Assembly: GCA_016794425.1 (NCBI GenBank)
Contig: JAEUHR010000029.1
Location: forward strand, 1-38,933
DNA: 38,933 bases
Direction of reading: 5' to 3'
DNA from: Planctomycetota bacterium
Lineage (GTDB): Bacteria; Planctomycetota; UBA1135; UBA2386
The notes beneath the pieces are model-generated. The model ran no database searches and was not told where the DNA came from. It was given only the letters and a program-made list of their open reading frames with translations. Numbering within the stretch: the stretch's first letter is position 1; every line of letters begins with the position of its first letter. Positions 16,072 to 24,220 of this stretch are shown in pieces. The translations under genes were made by a program, and so were the position numbers.

Positions 16072-19000
16072 GTGGCAGCAGGCAGCGGCGGACGGGACGA
16101 CGGCACGGTGCGCGTCAGCGCGGGCGACTTCGCGCACTCGCTGGCCGGGCACTTCGAGCTGCTGCAGGAACTCGGCAGCGGTTCGTCCGGCACGGTCTAC
16201 CGCGCGCGGCTGCAGAACGACTACGCCGGCCAGCCGGCCGGCACCGAGGTCGCGGTCAAGTTCCTGCGCAGCGAACTGGTGGCCGACGAACGCGCGCAGG
16301 CGCGACTGCTCGACGAAGGCCGCCTCGGCCAGCAGATCCGCCACCCGAACGTCGCCGAGATCTTCGGCGTCGAGGCGATCGAGCTGCTCGGCATGCGCAC
16401 CACCTACCTGGTGATGCAGTACGTGCGCGGCACGACGCTGCGCGACTTCCTCTCCCGCTCCGGCGCGCCGGTCGAAGACCTGGTGCGGCGCATCGGCGCC
16501 GACGCCGCGTCCGGGCTGTCCGCGCTGCACCGGCGCGGCCTCGTGCACCGCGACGTGAAGCCCGAGAACCTGATCCTGACGCCCGACGGCCAGCTGAAGA
16601 TCGTCGACCTCGGCCTGGCGCGGCCGTTCGGTGCGCCCGGCGGCGGCAGCGGCGGCTCGTCGCCGGGCCGCAGTCCCGGGGCCGGCCCAGGCGGCACCGT
16701 CGCCTACACCGCGCCGGAGACGCTGCGCGGGCTGCCGGCGGGTCCCCGCAGCGACCTCTATTCGCTCGGCGTCGTGCTCTACGAGGTCGCGACGGGCCGC
16801 CATCCGTTCGCCGATGCGAAGGGCGCCGACGAGATGCTCGACGCGCACCTGCACCGCCGGCCGCAGCCGCCGTCGCACGTGCGCACGCGGCTGTCGCCGC
16901 TGCTCGAACAGGTGCTGCTCGACCTGCTGGCCAAGGACCCCGACGACCGGCCGCGCGACGCCGCCGAGCTGGCACGCATGCTCGGTCAGGGCGAACACTC
17001 GGACTGGTGGCGGCGGCACGAAGCAGCGGCCCCGACGCTGGCCAGCAGCCGGCGCCTGCTGCGCATGCGGCGGCCGGCGGAGACGCCGTTCATCGGCCGC
17101 GCCGCCGAACTGCAGCGCCTCGACGCCCAGTTGACGCAGGCGCGCAGCGGCCATGGCGGCATCGTCGCCGTGACCGGCCCGGACGGCGTCGGCCGCCGCC
17201 GCCTGCTCGACGAGGCGATGCAGCGCTGGCTCGAACTCGGCGAGCCACCGCTCTACCTCGGCGGCGACGCCGACACGGCGCTCGGCCACGGCGAACCGTT
17301 CGCCAGCGCGCTGCTCGACGTGCTGCTGCGCGGCGACGACCGCAACTCACCGCACGCGCTGCAGCGCGCAGCCGTGCAGGCCCGCGCGCACGGCGCCGGC
17401 GACGAGCGCGAGGCCGAGGCGGTCGCCGCGGTCGCGTTCGGCACCAGCACCGAACCGCCCGAAGTGCGCGCCGACCGGCTGGCGCGCGCGCTGCTGACGC
17501 TGCCGCGCCACGGCCGCGTGCTGGTCGTGCGCGTCGACCACGCCGAACGGCTCGACACCAGCGGCCGCCTCGTGCTGCAGCGGCTGGCCGCCCACCGCCA
17601 CGACCACCACCTGCTGCTGCTGCTGGCCGCCGGCGTCGAGGGCGTGCCGGTCGAAACCGACCTGCGCCTCGACCTCGGCGGCCTCGACGAAGCCGAGTTC
17701 CTGGCGTTCGGCCGCGCGCTGTTCCGCGACGGCGAGGAGCCCGGCGCGTTCCTGCTCGGCGCCCACCAGGTGCTCAGCGGCGTGCCCGGCAACCTGCTCG
17801 AAGCGCTCGACCACCTCACGCAGGAAGGCCGGCTGTTCGGCCGCGCCGGCGACTACCACGGCCTGGCGGCCGACGTCGAACCGCGGCCGGCGCCGAGCCA
17901 CGTCGAGCGCTTCCACCGGCGCGTGCGCAGCCTCGAACCGCAGCAGCGCCTCGTGCTGTCGGCGGCAGCGGTGCTCGGCGACCGCTGCGACCTCGACCTG
18001 CTGGCAGCGCTGGTCGGCCTGTCCGAACTCGCGGTGCTCGAGACCCTGTCGCTGTTCCGCGGCCGCATCGTGCGCGCGCAGGCCGGCGAGGTGTCGTTCC
18101 GCCACCGCGACTTCAAGAAGACGCTGCTGCGCGACCTGCCCCCGCCCGAACGCGAACGGCTGCACCGCGCCGCGGCGGCGCTGCTGCAGGCCCGCGGCGG
18201 CCGCGCGCTCGAAGTCGGCATGCACCTGTCGATGGCCCTCGACCACGAGGCGAGCCTCGACCCGCTGCTCGAAGCGCTCGACGAACGCGTGCGCGCCGGC
18301 TCGCGCCGCACCTCGCTGCGCCTGCTGGGCCGCCTGCAAGTGCACCTGGCACAGGTGCCGGCCACGCCCGCCAACACCGCGCGCCGGCTGCGCTTCCTGT
18401 TGCAGGCCGGCCGCGCGCGCACCGCCGCCGGCCAGACCGACGCCGCCAGCCGCGCGTTCCGCGACGCCGAACGGCTGGCGCAGGCGCTCGGCGACGTCGC
18501 GTCGTCGGCGGCCGCGCGCACCGGCCTCGCCGGTGCCGAACTGCACCAGGGCCACCTGCTGGCCGGCATCAGCCTGCTCGAGGCCGTGCACGACGACCTC
18601 GCCGCGGTCGCGACCGAATCCGCCGACGCGATCGCCGCTCAGGCGCACGGGCTGCACGGCCGCATCCTGTTCTACCGCGGCCAGGCCGCCGACGGCCTGA
18701 AGCACGTGCACGCGGCACTGAAGCGCCTGCCGGCGAGCGACACCGAGCTGCGCTGCCACCTGCTGATCGATCTCGCGCGCGTCGAGGCGCTGAGCCACCA
18801 CCACGCCACCGCGCAGCGCACGCTGCAGAAGGTCGAAGGCGAACCGATGGCCGACCGCTGGCCACGCGTGCGGCTGCGGCTGCACCTCTACCGCGGCCAG
18901 CTGCGCGCCGTGCTCGGCGACGACGACGCGACCAACGACCTGCGCGTCGCGATCGACGAGGCCGAACGCCTGTCCCAGCCGACCTACGGCGCGCGCGCCG

Positions 19001-19437
19001 CGCTGTTCCTGGCCGAACGGCTGTTCTGGCGCCGGCGCGACGAGCAGGCGACGACACTGTTCCGGCTCGCGCTCGACCTCGCGCACACCGGCGACGACCG
19101 CCTCGGCGAGGCGATGGCGCGCAGCTACCTGCTGCGGCTGGGCCAGGACGACACCGACCTGCAGGCGCAGGTCGACGAACTCGACCTGCCCGAACTGCGC
19201 GCCAACTGGCTGCTGGCCCTCGCTGCGCTCGGCCGCGAACCGGCGGACGCCGCGGCGCAACTGGAGGCGCTGTTGCGCGGCAGCGACCTGCCGCTGTCGC
19301 TGCACCTGCGCGCCTTGGCATGGATGGAACGGCCGGCGTCGGCGCGCGCGCTGGTGCGGTCGATCGCCGATCGGCTGCCGAGCCGACCCCAGCGGCGCCG
19401 GTTCCTCGCCGACTGGGAACCGGGAGCACGAATCTGA
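16072..19437 (+). CDS. Ser/Thr protein kinase fused to an AAA/STAND-like ATPase and TPR-like repeats
   Basis: 1121 residues from a GTG at 16072 (GTG at 16108 is also possible). Kinase motifs: GSGSSGTVY, the ATP-anchoring Lys63 in VAVKFL, HRDVKPENL with catalytic Asp161, DLGLA with Asp179, and APE. A Gly/Ser/Pro-rich insert lies in the activation loop (GGGSGGSSPGRSPG). From about residue 342 (FIGRAAELQRLDAQL) there is an ATPase module. Its P-loop reads GPDGVGRRR (369-377), with Arg375 in place of the invariant Lys, and its Walker B reads VLVVRVDHAE (483-492), with His after Asp489. ATP hydrolysis there is doubtful. The last ~400 residues are TPR-like helices. There is no transmembrane helix. 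The overall plan resembles PknK-type and other planctomycete kinases. The next gene follows after 39 bases. Confidence 0.92.
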   Translation: MAAGSGGRDDGTVRVSAGDFAHSLAGHFELLQELGSGSSGTVYRARLQNDYAGQPAGTEVAVKFLRSELVADERAQARLLDEGRLGQQIRHPNVAEIFGVEAIELLGMRTTYLVMQYVRGTTLRDFLSRSGAPVEDLVRRIGADAASGLSALHRRGLVHRDVKPENLILTPDGQLKIVDLGLARPFGAPGGGSGGSSPGRSPGAGPGGTVAYTAPETLRGLPAGPRSDLYSLGVVLYEVATGRHPFADAKGADEMLDAHLHRRPQPPSHVRTRLSPLLEQVLLDLLAKDPDDRPRDAAELARMLGQGEHSDWWRRHEAAAPTLASSRRLLRMRRPAETPFIGRAAELQRLDAQLTQARSGHGGIVAVTGPDGVGRRRLLDEAMQRWLELGEPPLYLGGDADTALGHGEPFASALLDVLLRGDDRNSPHALQRAAVQARAHGAGDEREAEAVAAVAFGTSTEPPEVRADRLARALLTLPRHGRVLVVRVDHAERLDTSGRLVLQRLAAHRHDHHLLLLLAAGVEGVPVETDLRLDLGGLDEAEFLAFGRALFRDGEEPGAFLLGAHQVLSGVPGNLLEALDHLTQEGRLFGRAGDYHGLAADVEPRPAPSHVERFHRRVRSLEPQQRLVLSAAAVLGDRCDLDLLAALVGLSELAVLETLSLFRGRIVRAQAGEVSFRHRDFKKTLLRDLPPPERERLHRAAAALLQARGGRALEVGMHLSMALDHEASLDPLLEALDERVRAGSRRTSLRLLGRLQVHLAQVPATPANTARRLRFLLQAGRARTAAGQTDAASRAFRDAERLAQALGDVASSAAARTGLAGAELHQGHLLAGISLLEAVHDDLAAVATESADAIAAQAHGLHGRILFYRGQAADGLKHVHAALKRLPASDTELRCHLLIDLARVEALSHHHATAQRTLQKVEGEPMADRWPRVRLRLHLYRGQLRAVLGDDDATNDLRVAIDEAERLSQPTYGARAALFLAERLFWRRRDEQATTLFRLALDLAHTGDDRLGEAMARSYLLRLGQDDTDLQAQVDELDLPELRANWLLALAALGREPADAAAQLEALLRGSDLPLSLHLRALAWMERPASARALVRSIADRLPSRPQRRRFLADWEPGARI

Positions 19438-19476
19438 CCGCGGCCCGGCTGGCCCGCCGCCGCGCTGCGTAGTGGC

Positions 19477-21867
19477 ATGGTGCGACGTTCCGCGCTGCTG
19501 CTGGTCCTGCTGGTGCTGACGCTCGGCGTCGGCCTGTGGGCGTACTGCCAGGACAGCCGCCGCACCGCGCTGCCGATGGTGCCGTTGGTACCGGCGACAC
19601 CGATCGCGCCGCTGCCGACCGGCCCGGGTAGCACACTGCCGACCACCGATGGCGCGCCGGCCGAGGCCAGCGCCCCAGCCCGCGCCGTCGCCGCCGCGCC
19701 CGACGAGCGGCCGACCTCGGTACTGGTGACGGTGCTGCGCAGCGCGACCGGCGATGCGGCCGCCGCCCGCCTGCCGGCGCCGGACCACGAGGTCTGGCTC
19801 GAACTGACGGCGGTCGGCGAATCGGGCACGCAGCACGCGGCGGTCCGGACCGACGCCGCGGGCACCGCACCGTGGCGCGTCGCCGGCGGCGCCGGCCGTG
19901 AGGTGGTGGCACGCTGCTTCGGCGCCGCAGCCGTCCGCGGCACGCTGGCATCGGGCCGGGTGCTGCAGCTCACGCTGCAGCTGCCGACGCGGATCATCGC
20001 CCGCGGCGTGGTCACCGATGCGGCCGGCCGCGGCGTCCCGGCCGCCGAACTGTGGCTGTGGCCGTGGACCGATCCCGACGGCGCCCCGCCGGCACCGCGC
20101 CGCGTCGGGCAGACCGGCGCCGACGGTCGCTTCGAACTGCCGCTGCCGGTCGGCGGTCGCCTCGGTGCCGTGCACGGCGCCCACGCACCGTCGCCGGTGC
20201 AGGTGCTGCACGCCGGCACCGATCCGACCGCCGACGCACCGGCCACGACGCTGCAGCTGGTGCTGGGCCCGGCCGCGGCCTGGCTGACCGGACGCGTCGT
20301 CGACGCCGAACTCCGACCGATCCACGGGGCCGAGGTCGAACTGCGCAGCGGCGAGGCGCCGCCGCGCGGCGGCTCGCCGGCCGTGGTGCCGCGCCGCACC
20401 CGCACCGCCGCCGACGGCAGCTTCGCGTTCGACGGCCTGTTGCCGGGCCCCGGCACGTTCGCCGCGCGCGCGGCCTCGCACGGCAGCCGCCGCGGCAGCG
20501 TCGCGCTGACCGCCGGCGCGAACGGCGGGCTGCAGATCGTGCTGCCCCCCGCCTGCACCGTACACGGCCGCGTCGTCGACGAAGGTGGTGCGACGGTCGC
20601 CGGCTGCCGGGTCTGGTCGCACGCGCTCGACGCGTTCGACGGCGCGTTCGCGGTCAGCGCTGCCGACGGCACGTTCCGGCTCGAAGGCCTGCCGCCGGGA
20701 CCGGTGCGACTGTTCGCGCGCGACGGCAGCGACCTCGTGGCCCCGCCGCTGGCGCGCGCGGCGGTAGGCCAGGTCGAACTGCGCGCGGGCACGGTGGCGG
20801 TGTGGCAGGCGACGCTGCGCGCACCGGCCGGTGCCGGCCTGCTGCGCGGCCAGGTCGTCGACACCGACGGCGCCCGCCTGCCGGGCTGGCGCGTTCGCGT
20901 GCGCAGCGGCGACGCGCAGGAAGTCGGCACCACCGACAGCGGCGGGTTCTTCGCCGTGCCGCTGCCCGCAGCCGGTCCGGTCGACGTGCTGGTCGATCCA
21001 CCCGGGGCGCGCGCCGGCACGTTCGCACTGCTGGTGCAGAACGGCGTCGAGCCGGGCCCGGAACCGCTGCGCCTGGTCGTCGACCGCCGCGCGCCGCGGG
21101 GCCGCATCGTCGGCCGCGTCGTCGACGCGAACGGGGTCGGCGTGCCGGCCGGGTTGGTCTGCTGGCACCACGAACGCCGCGAGCTGGCGCGCTTTCGCGC
21201 CGAAGACGACGGCGCGCTGCGGCTCGACGCAGTTCCGCCCGGCATCGTCGACCTGCACGTCGAACACCCGGGCCACGGCCGCGCGAGCCGACTCGACCTC
21301 GTGGTCCCGGTGGCGACCGATACCGGCGTCGGCACGATCGAACTGGCCGCGGCGGCGACGCTGCACGGCAGCGTGGTCGGCGCCGACGGCCGCGCACCGA
21401 CGCAGGTCGAGGTCGCGCTGCTGACCAAGACCGGCCGCGTGCCCGGCGACTACGTCGGCGGCAGCTACCGCTTCGATCGGGCGCCGCCCGGCCGCCACGT
21501 GCTGCAGGTGCAAGGCGACGGCGTGGCGGCGGCCAACTTCGTGGTCGAACTCGAGCCCGGCGTCGAACGGCGCCAGGACCTGCGACTGGCTGCCGGCGTG
21601 CCGCGGCCGATCGAAGTCGTGGTGCCGAAGGCTGCCGGCCGCACCGTGTCGCTGGCGCTGCGTACGCCGGACACCGCCCACACGTGGTTCGCGACCGCGA
21701 CTGCCGAGCCCGACGGCGACCACGCCGTGGCCCGGTTCGTGGCCTGGATGGCGCCCGGCAGCTACGAGGCGATCGCGTGGAGCGGGCAGCAGTGGCAGGG
21801 CCGCGCCACGGTCGCGTTCGTCTGGGGCGACGACCGCCCGGCCCGGCTCACGCTGGTGCGGCAGTGA
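19477..21867 (+). CDS. Membrane-anchored protein with many carboxypeptidase-regulatory-like beta-sandwich repeats
   Basis: 796 residues. Residues about 5-23 (SALLLVLLVLTLGVGLWAY) form an uncleaved signal anchor, followed by a Pro/Ala/Thr linker to about residue 75. The rest is a chain of beta-sandwich repeats, recognisable by GVVTDAAGRGVPAAELWLWP, GRVVDAELRPIHGAEVELR, GRVVDEGGATVAGCRVW, GQVVDTDGARLPGWRVRV and GRVVDANGVGVPAGLVCW. Each is followed by DG-x-F-x-(8)-PG-type turns. This is the carboxypeptidase-regulatory/CnaB-like fold seen in surface proteins and TonB-linked receptors. The same repeat type makes up the outer half of the sigma-fusion protein. The gene is 39 bases after the kinase gene and probably co-transcribed. 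It may present or sense cell-surface ligands; the binding target is unknown. Confidence 0.85.
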   Translation: MVRRSALLLVLLVLTLGVGLWAYCQDSRRTALPMVPLVPATPIAPLPTGPGSTLPTTDGAPAEASAPARAVAAAPDERPTSVLVTVLRSATGDAAAARLPAPDHEVWLELTAVGESGTQHAAVRTDAAGTAPWRVAGGAGREVVARCFGAAAVRGTLASGRVLQLTLQLPTRIIARGVVTDAAGRGVPAAELWLWPWTDPDGAPPAPRRVGQTGADGRFELPLPVGGRLGAVHGAHAPSPVQVLHAGTDPTADAPATTLQLVLGPAAAWLTGRVVDAELRPIHGAEVELRSGEAPPRGGSPAVVPRRTRTAADGSFAFDGLLPGPGTFAARAASHGSRRGSVALTAGANGGLQIVLPPACTVHGRVVDEGGATVAGCRVWSHALDAFDGAFAVSAADGTFRLEGLPPGPVRLFARDGSDLVAPPLARAAVGQVELRAGTVAVWQATLRAPAGAGLLRGQVVDTDGARLPGWRVRVRSGDAQEVGTTDSGGFFAVPLPAAGPVDVLVDPPGARAGTFALLVQNGVEPGPEPLRLVVDRRAPRGRIVGRVVDANGVGVPAGLVCWHHERRELARFRAEDDGALRLDAVPPGIVDLHVEHPGHGRASRLDLVVPVATDTGVGTIELAAAATLHGSVVGADGRAPTQVEVALLTKTGRVPGDYVGGSYRFDRAPPGRHVLQVQGDGVAAANFVVELEPGVERRQDLRLAAGVPRPIEVVVPKAAGRTVSLALRTPDTAHTWFATATAEPDGDHAVARFVAWMAPGSYEAIAWSGQQWQGRATVAFVWGDDRPARLTLVRQ

Positions 21868-21877
21868 CCGCGGTCAC
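21864..21877. terminator. Perfect 14-bp palindrome spanning two facing stop codons
   Basis: GTGACCGCGGTCAC contains the TGA of the beta-sandwich gene (21865-21867) and the reverse-complemented TGA of the DUF2017-like gene (21874-21876). It has the same layout as the palindrome at 8021-8032. Confidence 0.4.
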
Positions 21878-22407
21878 GGGTCGTCGTCCGCGTCGTCGGG
21901 CGTAAGGTCGGCCATCGACCCGCCCGACTCCAGTTCGTAGTCGCCGAGCAGCACCGACTGCATCTCGGCGAGCACCTGGATGCGCAGCATCGCCTCCTGC
22001 TGCTTCAGCGTCGCCTGCGCGAAACCCTCGGCCTCGAGGTGGCGCGCTTCGAGGTCGTTCAGCGCGAACAGCGCCAGCCGCGCCGCATTCAGCGCCGCGA
22101 GCCACGCGTTGACGTGCGAGTTCGGGATCAGCAGCAGCTGCACGTCCGACTTGCCGAGCTTGCGCAAGCCGGCCAGGTCGCGGCGCACGAGCTGCGCGCG
22201 CGAGGCGAACAGGCGCTCCAGCTCCGGCACCGCGTGGCGCTGCCAGTCGGCGCTGCCGGCGTCCTCGTCGCAGGCGTCGGGCAGCAGCCGGGCGCGCACC
22301 CGTTCGTCGGTGCTCTCGAGCAGCATCGGCACGCCCTTCAGGGTCTCGACGCAGGTCGCGGACAAGCCGCCGAACACGTAGCCCTCGTCGACGCGGCCGG
22401 CCCACAT
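21874..22407 (-). CDS. DUF2017-like protein, paired with ClpS
   Basis: 177 residues starting MWAGRVDEGYVFGGLSA. It is largely helical, with RARLLPDACDEDAGSADW and ELERLFASRAQLVRRDL. A later NAWLAALNAARLALFALND segment resembles the conserved core of the actinobacterial DUF2017 proteins, whose gene commonly sits beside clpS. Here it lies 37 bases downstream of clpS on the same strand, which supports the assignment by context. No enzyme motif is seen. A role in ClpS-dependent protein degradation is plausible but unproven. The acidic C-terminus (DLTPDDADDDP) is notable. Confidence 0.72.
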   Translation of the reverse strand: MWAGRVDEGYVFGGLSATCVETLKGVPMLLESTDERVRARLLPDACDEDAGSADWQRHAVPELERLFASRAQLVRRDLAGLRKLGKSDVQLLLIPNSHVNAWLAALNAARLALFALNDLEARHLEAEGFAQATLKQQEAMLRIQVLAEMQSVLLGDYELESGGSMADLTPDDADDDP

Positions 22408-22444
22408 CGTCTAGGCGCCTCCCCGTCGCGGGGCGTGCAGCCGG

Positions 22445-22744
22445 TCAGCCATCCACCACCTCGAGGCTGCTCAGCAGGTGGAACGCCTGCAGCTTCTGCA
22501 CGTACATCTCGGCCTGCTCGCGCGCACCGGTCCAGACGATCGAACGGCCGTTCGTGTGCACCTCCATCATCAGCCGGTGCGCGTGCTCCTGCGCGTAGCC
22601 GAACACCTGCCGGAACACCTTGGTGACGTAGGTCATCAGCGTCACCGGATCGTCGTGCACGATCACGTTCCACGGCGGCGCCAACGAGGTCTTCGGCGCG
22701 GTCTTGGTCTCGGTCGCTTCCTTGGTCGCCGCGAACACGAACAT
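22445..22744 (-). CDS. clpS: ClpS, adaptor for the Clp protease
   Basis: 99 residues. After a variable N-terminal tail (about 1-22) the ClpS core begins with PPWNVIVHDDPVTLMTYVTKVF, then GYAQEHAHRLMMEVHTNG and TGAREQAEMYVQKLQAF. ClpS binds N-degron substrates and hands them to the ClpA or ClpC unfoldase. The HDDPVTLMTYV segment matches the substrate-pocket region and is close to the actinobacterial type (DDPVNLMSYV in mycobacteria). No clpA, clpC or aat gene is in the window. It is followed by a DUF2017-like gene and preceded, 57 bases upstream, by a propeller lipoprotein gene. Confidence 0.93.
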   Translation of the reverse strand: MFVFAATKEATETKTAPKTSLAPPWNVIVHDDPVTLMTYVTKVFRQVFGYAQEHAHRLMMEVHTNGRSIVWTGAREQAEMYVQKLQAFHLLSSLEVVDG

Positions 22745-22801
22745 CGGGCGCCTACTCTAGCACCGGACGGCGACGCCGGTAGAGGCGCCGTCGCGCCGCG
22801 G

Positions 22802-23614
22802 TCACGGCCGCACGCGTTCGATGCGGTTGGCGGACCGCAACGGCACCAGCAACACGCCGCGCCGCGCATCGAAGTCGAGTTCGCCGGGCGCCGGCACCGC
22901 ACCGGGCACCAGCTGCGAACCGCCGCCGCTGTCGAGCCGATGCAGCCGGCCGCCACCGGCTTCGTCGGCGACGAACCACACCGCGCGGCCGTCCTCGGCG
23001 ACGCCGCGCGCGAGCCCGGTCGGCCGCGCGTCGGGCAGCGTGACGAGGTCCGTGCGCCGGCCCTGCGCGTCGACGGAGTAGAACCGACCGTCGCGGGCCA
23101 CGACGTAGACCGACGCGCGGCGCGCGACCAGCGCCACCGGCCCGCCGAGGTCCTGGTCCTGCAGCACCGGCACCGGCGCGGCGAACGGCGGCCCGGCCGC
23201 GGCCGGCGCGCGCCAGATCGTCGCCGCGTCGGCGCACCAGAGCACACCGTCCTCGTCGGCCGCGACCGCGGTCAGCGCCGTCGCACCGGGCACGTCGACG
23301 ACGCCGATCGGCGCACCGGTCGCGCGCGCGAAGCCGTGCAGCGCGGCGCCACAGGCGAGCCACAGCCGGTCGCCGGCGACCGCGAGCGCCGCAGCACCCG
23401 GCGCGGCGGCGCGCGGGCCGAGGCGGATCCAGAACCGTTCGCGGCTGCCGTCCGGCCGTTCGCGTGCCAGCGAGCCGTCCTGGTTGGCGACGATGCAGAC
23501 GTCGTCGATCGGATCCCAGGCCACCGCCGCCGGCGCGACGTAGTCGGGTGCCGCCCCACCGCACGCCGCCAGCACGGCGAGCCACGGCCAGCATCGGCCC
23601 GTGCGGGTCACCAT
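22802..23614 (-). CDS. Lipoprotein with a beta-propeller domain (NHL/SMP30-like)
   Basis: 270 residues. MVTRTGRCWPWLAVLAACGG is a lipoprotein signal with Cys18. The mature part consists of repeated blades of the form LAVAGDRLWLACGAALHGF, VAADEDGVLWCADAATIW, ALVARRASVYVVARDGRFY and RGVAEDGRAVWFVADEAGG. This pattern is typical of NHL, YVTN or SMP30-like propellers. No catalytic residues were identified, so a binding role is as likely as enzymatic activity. The ATG overlaps the end of the EVE gene by 7 bases, so the two are translationally coupled. The link between a surface lipoprotein and a nucleic-acid reader-type gene has no obvious meaning. Confidence 0.78.
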   Translation of the reverse strand: MVTRTGRCWPWLAVLAACGGAAPDYVAPAAVAWDPIDDVCIVANQDGSLARERPDGSRERFWIRLGPRAAAPGAAALAVAGDRLWLACGAALHGFARATGAPIGVVDVPGATALTAVAADEDGVLWCADAATIWRAPAAAGPPFAAPVPVLQDQDLGGPVALVARRASVYVVARDGRFYSVDAQGRRTDLVTLPDARPTGLARGVAEDGRAVWFVADEAGGGRLHRLDSGGGSQLVPGAVPAPGELDFDARRGVLLVPLRSANRIERVRP

Positions 23615-24159
23615 GACTCCGCGACCTCGCCGAGCTGCAGGATCGTGCGCCATTCCGCCGCGGTGACCGGCTGCACCGACAAGCGGCTGCCGCGCTGCAG
23701 CAGCACCATGTCGGCGAGTTCGGGCACGGCCTTCAGCTGTTCGCGCGTCACCGGCGCGGCACACGGCGCCACGCAGGCGATGTCGACCATGAACCAGGTC
23801 GGCGCCGACGGGTCGCTGTCGGGGTCGTGGTACGGGCTGTTCGGATCGAACGCCGTGTGGTCCGGATAGCCGTCGCGCACGACGCGCGCGATGCCGACCA
23901 CGGCCATCGGGTCGGCGTTGCTGTGGTAGAACAGCACGCCGTCGCCGGCATGGATCTCGTCGCGCAGCAGGTTGCGCGCCTGGTAGTTGCGCACGCCGCT
24001 CCAGAACGTGCGGCCGTCGCGCGCGAACTGGTCGAAGCCGTAGCTGGAGGGTTCCGACTTGAACAACCAGTAGCGCCGGCCGGCCGGCGCGGCGGCCGGT
24101 GCGACCGCGCGGCGCGGGGCGCGGTCGGCTCTGCGATCGGGCTGCTTCTTGCTCGCCAT
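23608..24159 (-). CDS. EVE-domain protein
   Basis: 183 residues. A basic, Ala-rich tail (1-27) precedes an EVE domain: YWLFKSEPSSYGFDQF, TFWSGVRNYQARNLLRD, GDGVLFYHSNADPMAVVGIARV and DPNSPYHDP. EVE domains belong to the PUA-like fold and bind modified bases in DNA or RNA; the human relative is THYN1. In bacteria they also occur in defence-related fusions. Here the domain stands alone, with no nuclease partner nearby. Length and motifs match the free-standing EVE family. The start ATG precedes a Lys/Arg-rich stretch. The gene follows the Gld-like operon after 61 bases and overlaps the propeller lipoprotein gene. Confidence 0.92.
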   Translation of the reverse strand: MASKKQPDRRADRAPRRAVAPAAAPAGRRYWLFKSEPSSYGFDQFARDGRTFWSGVRNYQARNLLRDEIHAGDGVLFYHSNADPMAVVGIARVVRDGYPDHTAFDPNSPYHDPDSDPSAPTWFMVDIACVAPCAAPVTREQLKAVPELADMVLLQRGSRLSVQPVTAAEWRTILQLGEVAESW

Positions 24160-24220
24160 GCGCGGGCGACGATACGCGCGGCCGCGGGCCGACTCTACAG
24201 GCAGCCGCCGCCCGGCGCGG

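Noticed and set aside
13006..17289. Extension of the sigma-fusion gene to 1427 residues upstream across the kinase gene
   Set aside because: The extra N-terminus is antisense to clear kinase sequence; the GTG at 15987 gives a normal region 2 start.
17347..21723. Very long minus-strand open frames opposite the kinase and beta-sandwich genes
   Set aside because: They lack domain patterns and are rich in Arg/Gln/His/Ala/Gly, as expected for antisense frames of GC-rich genes.
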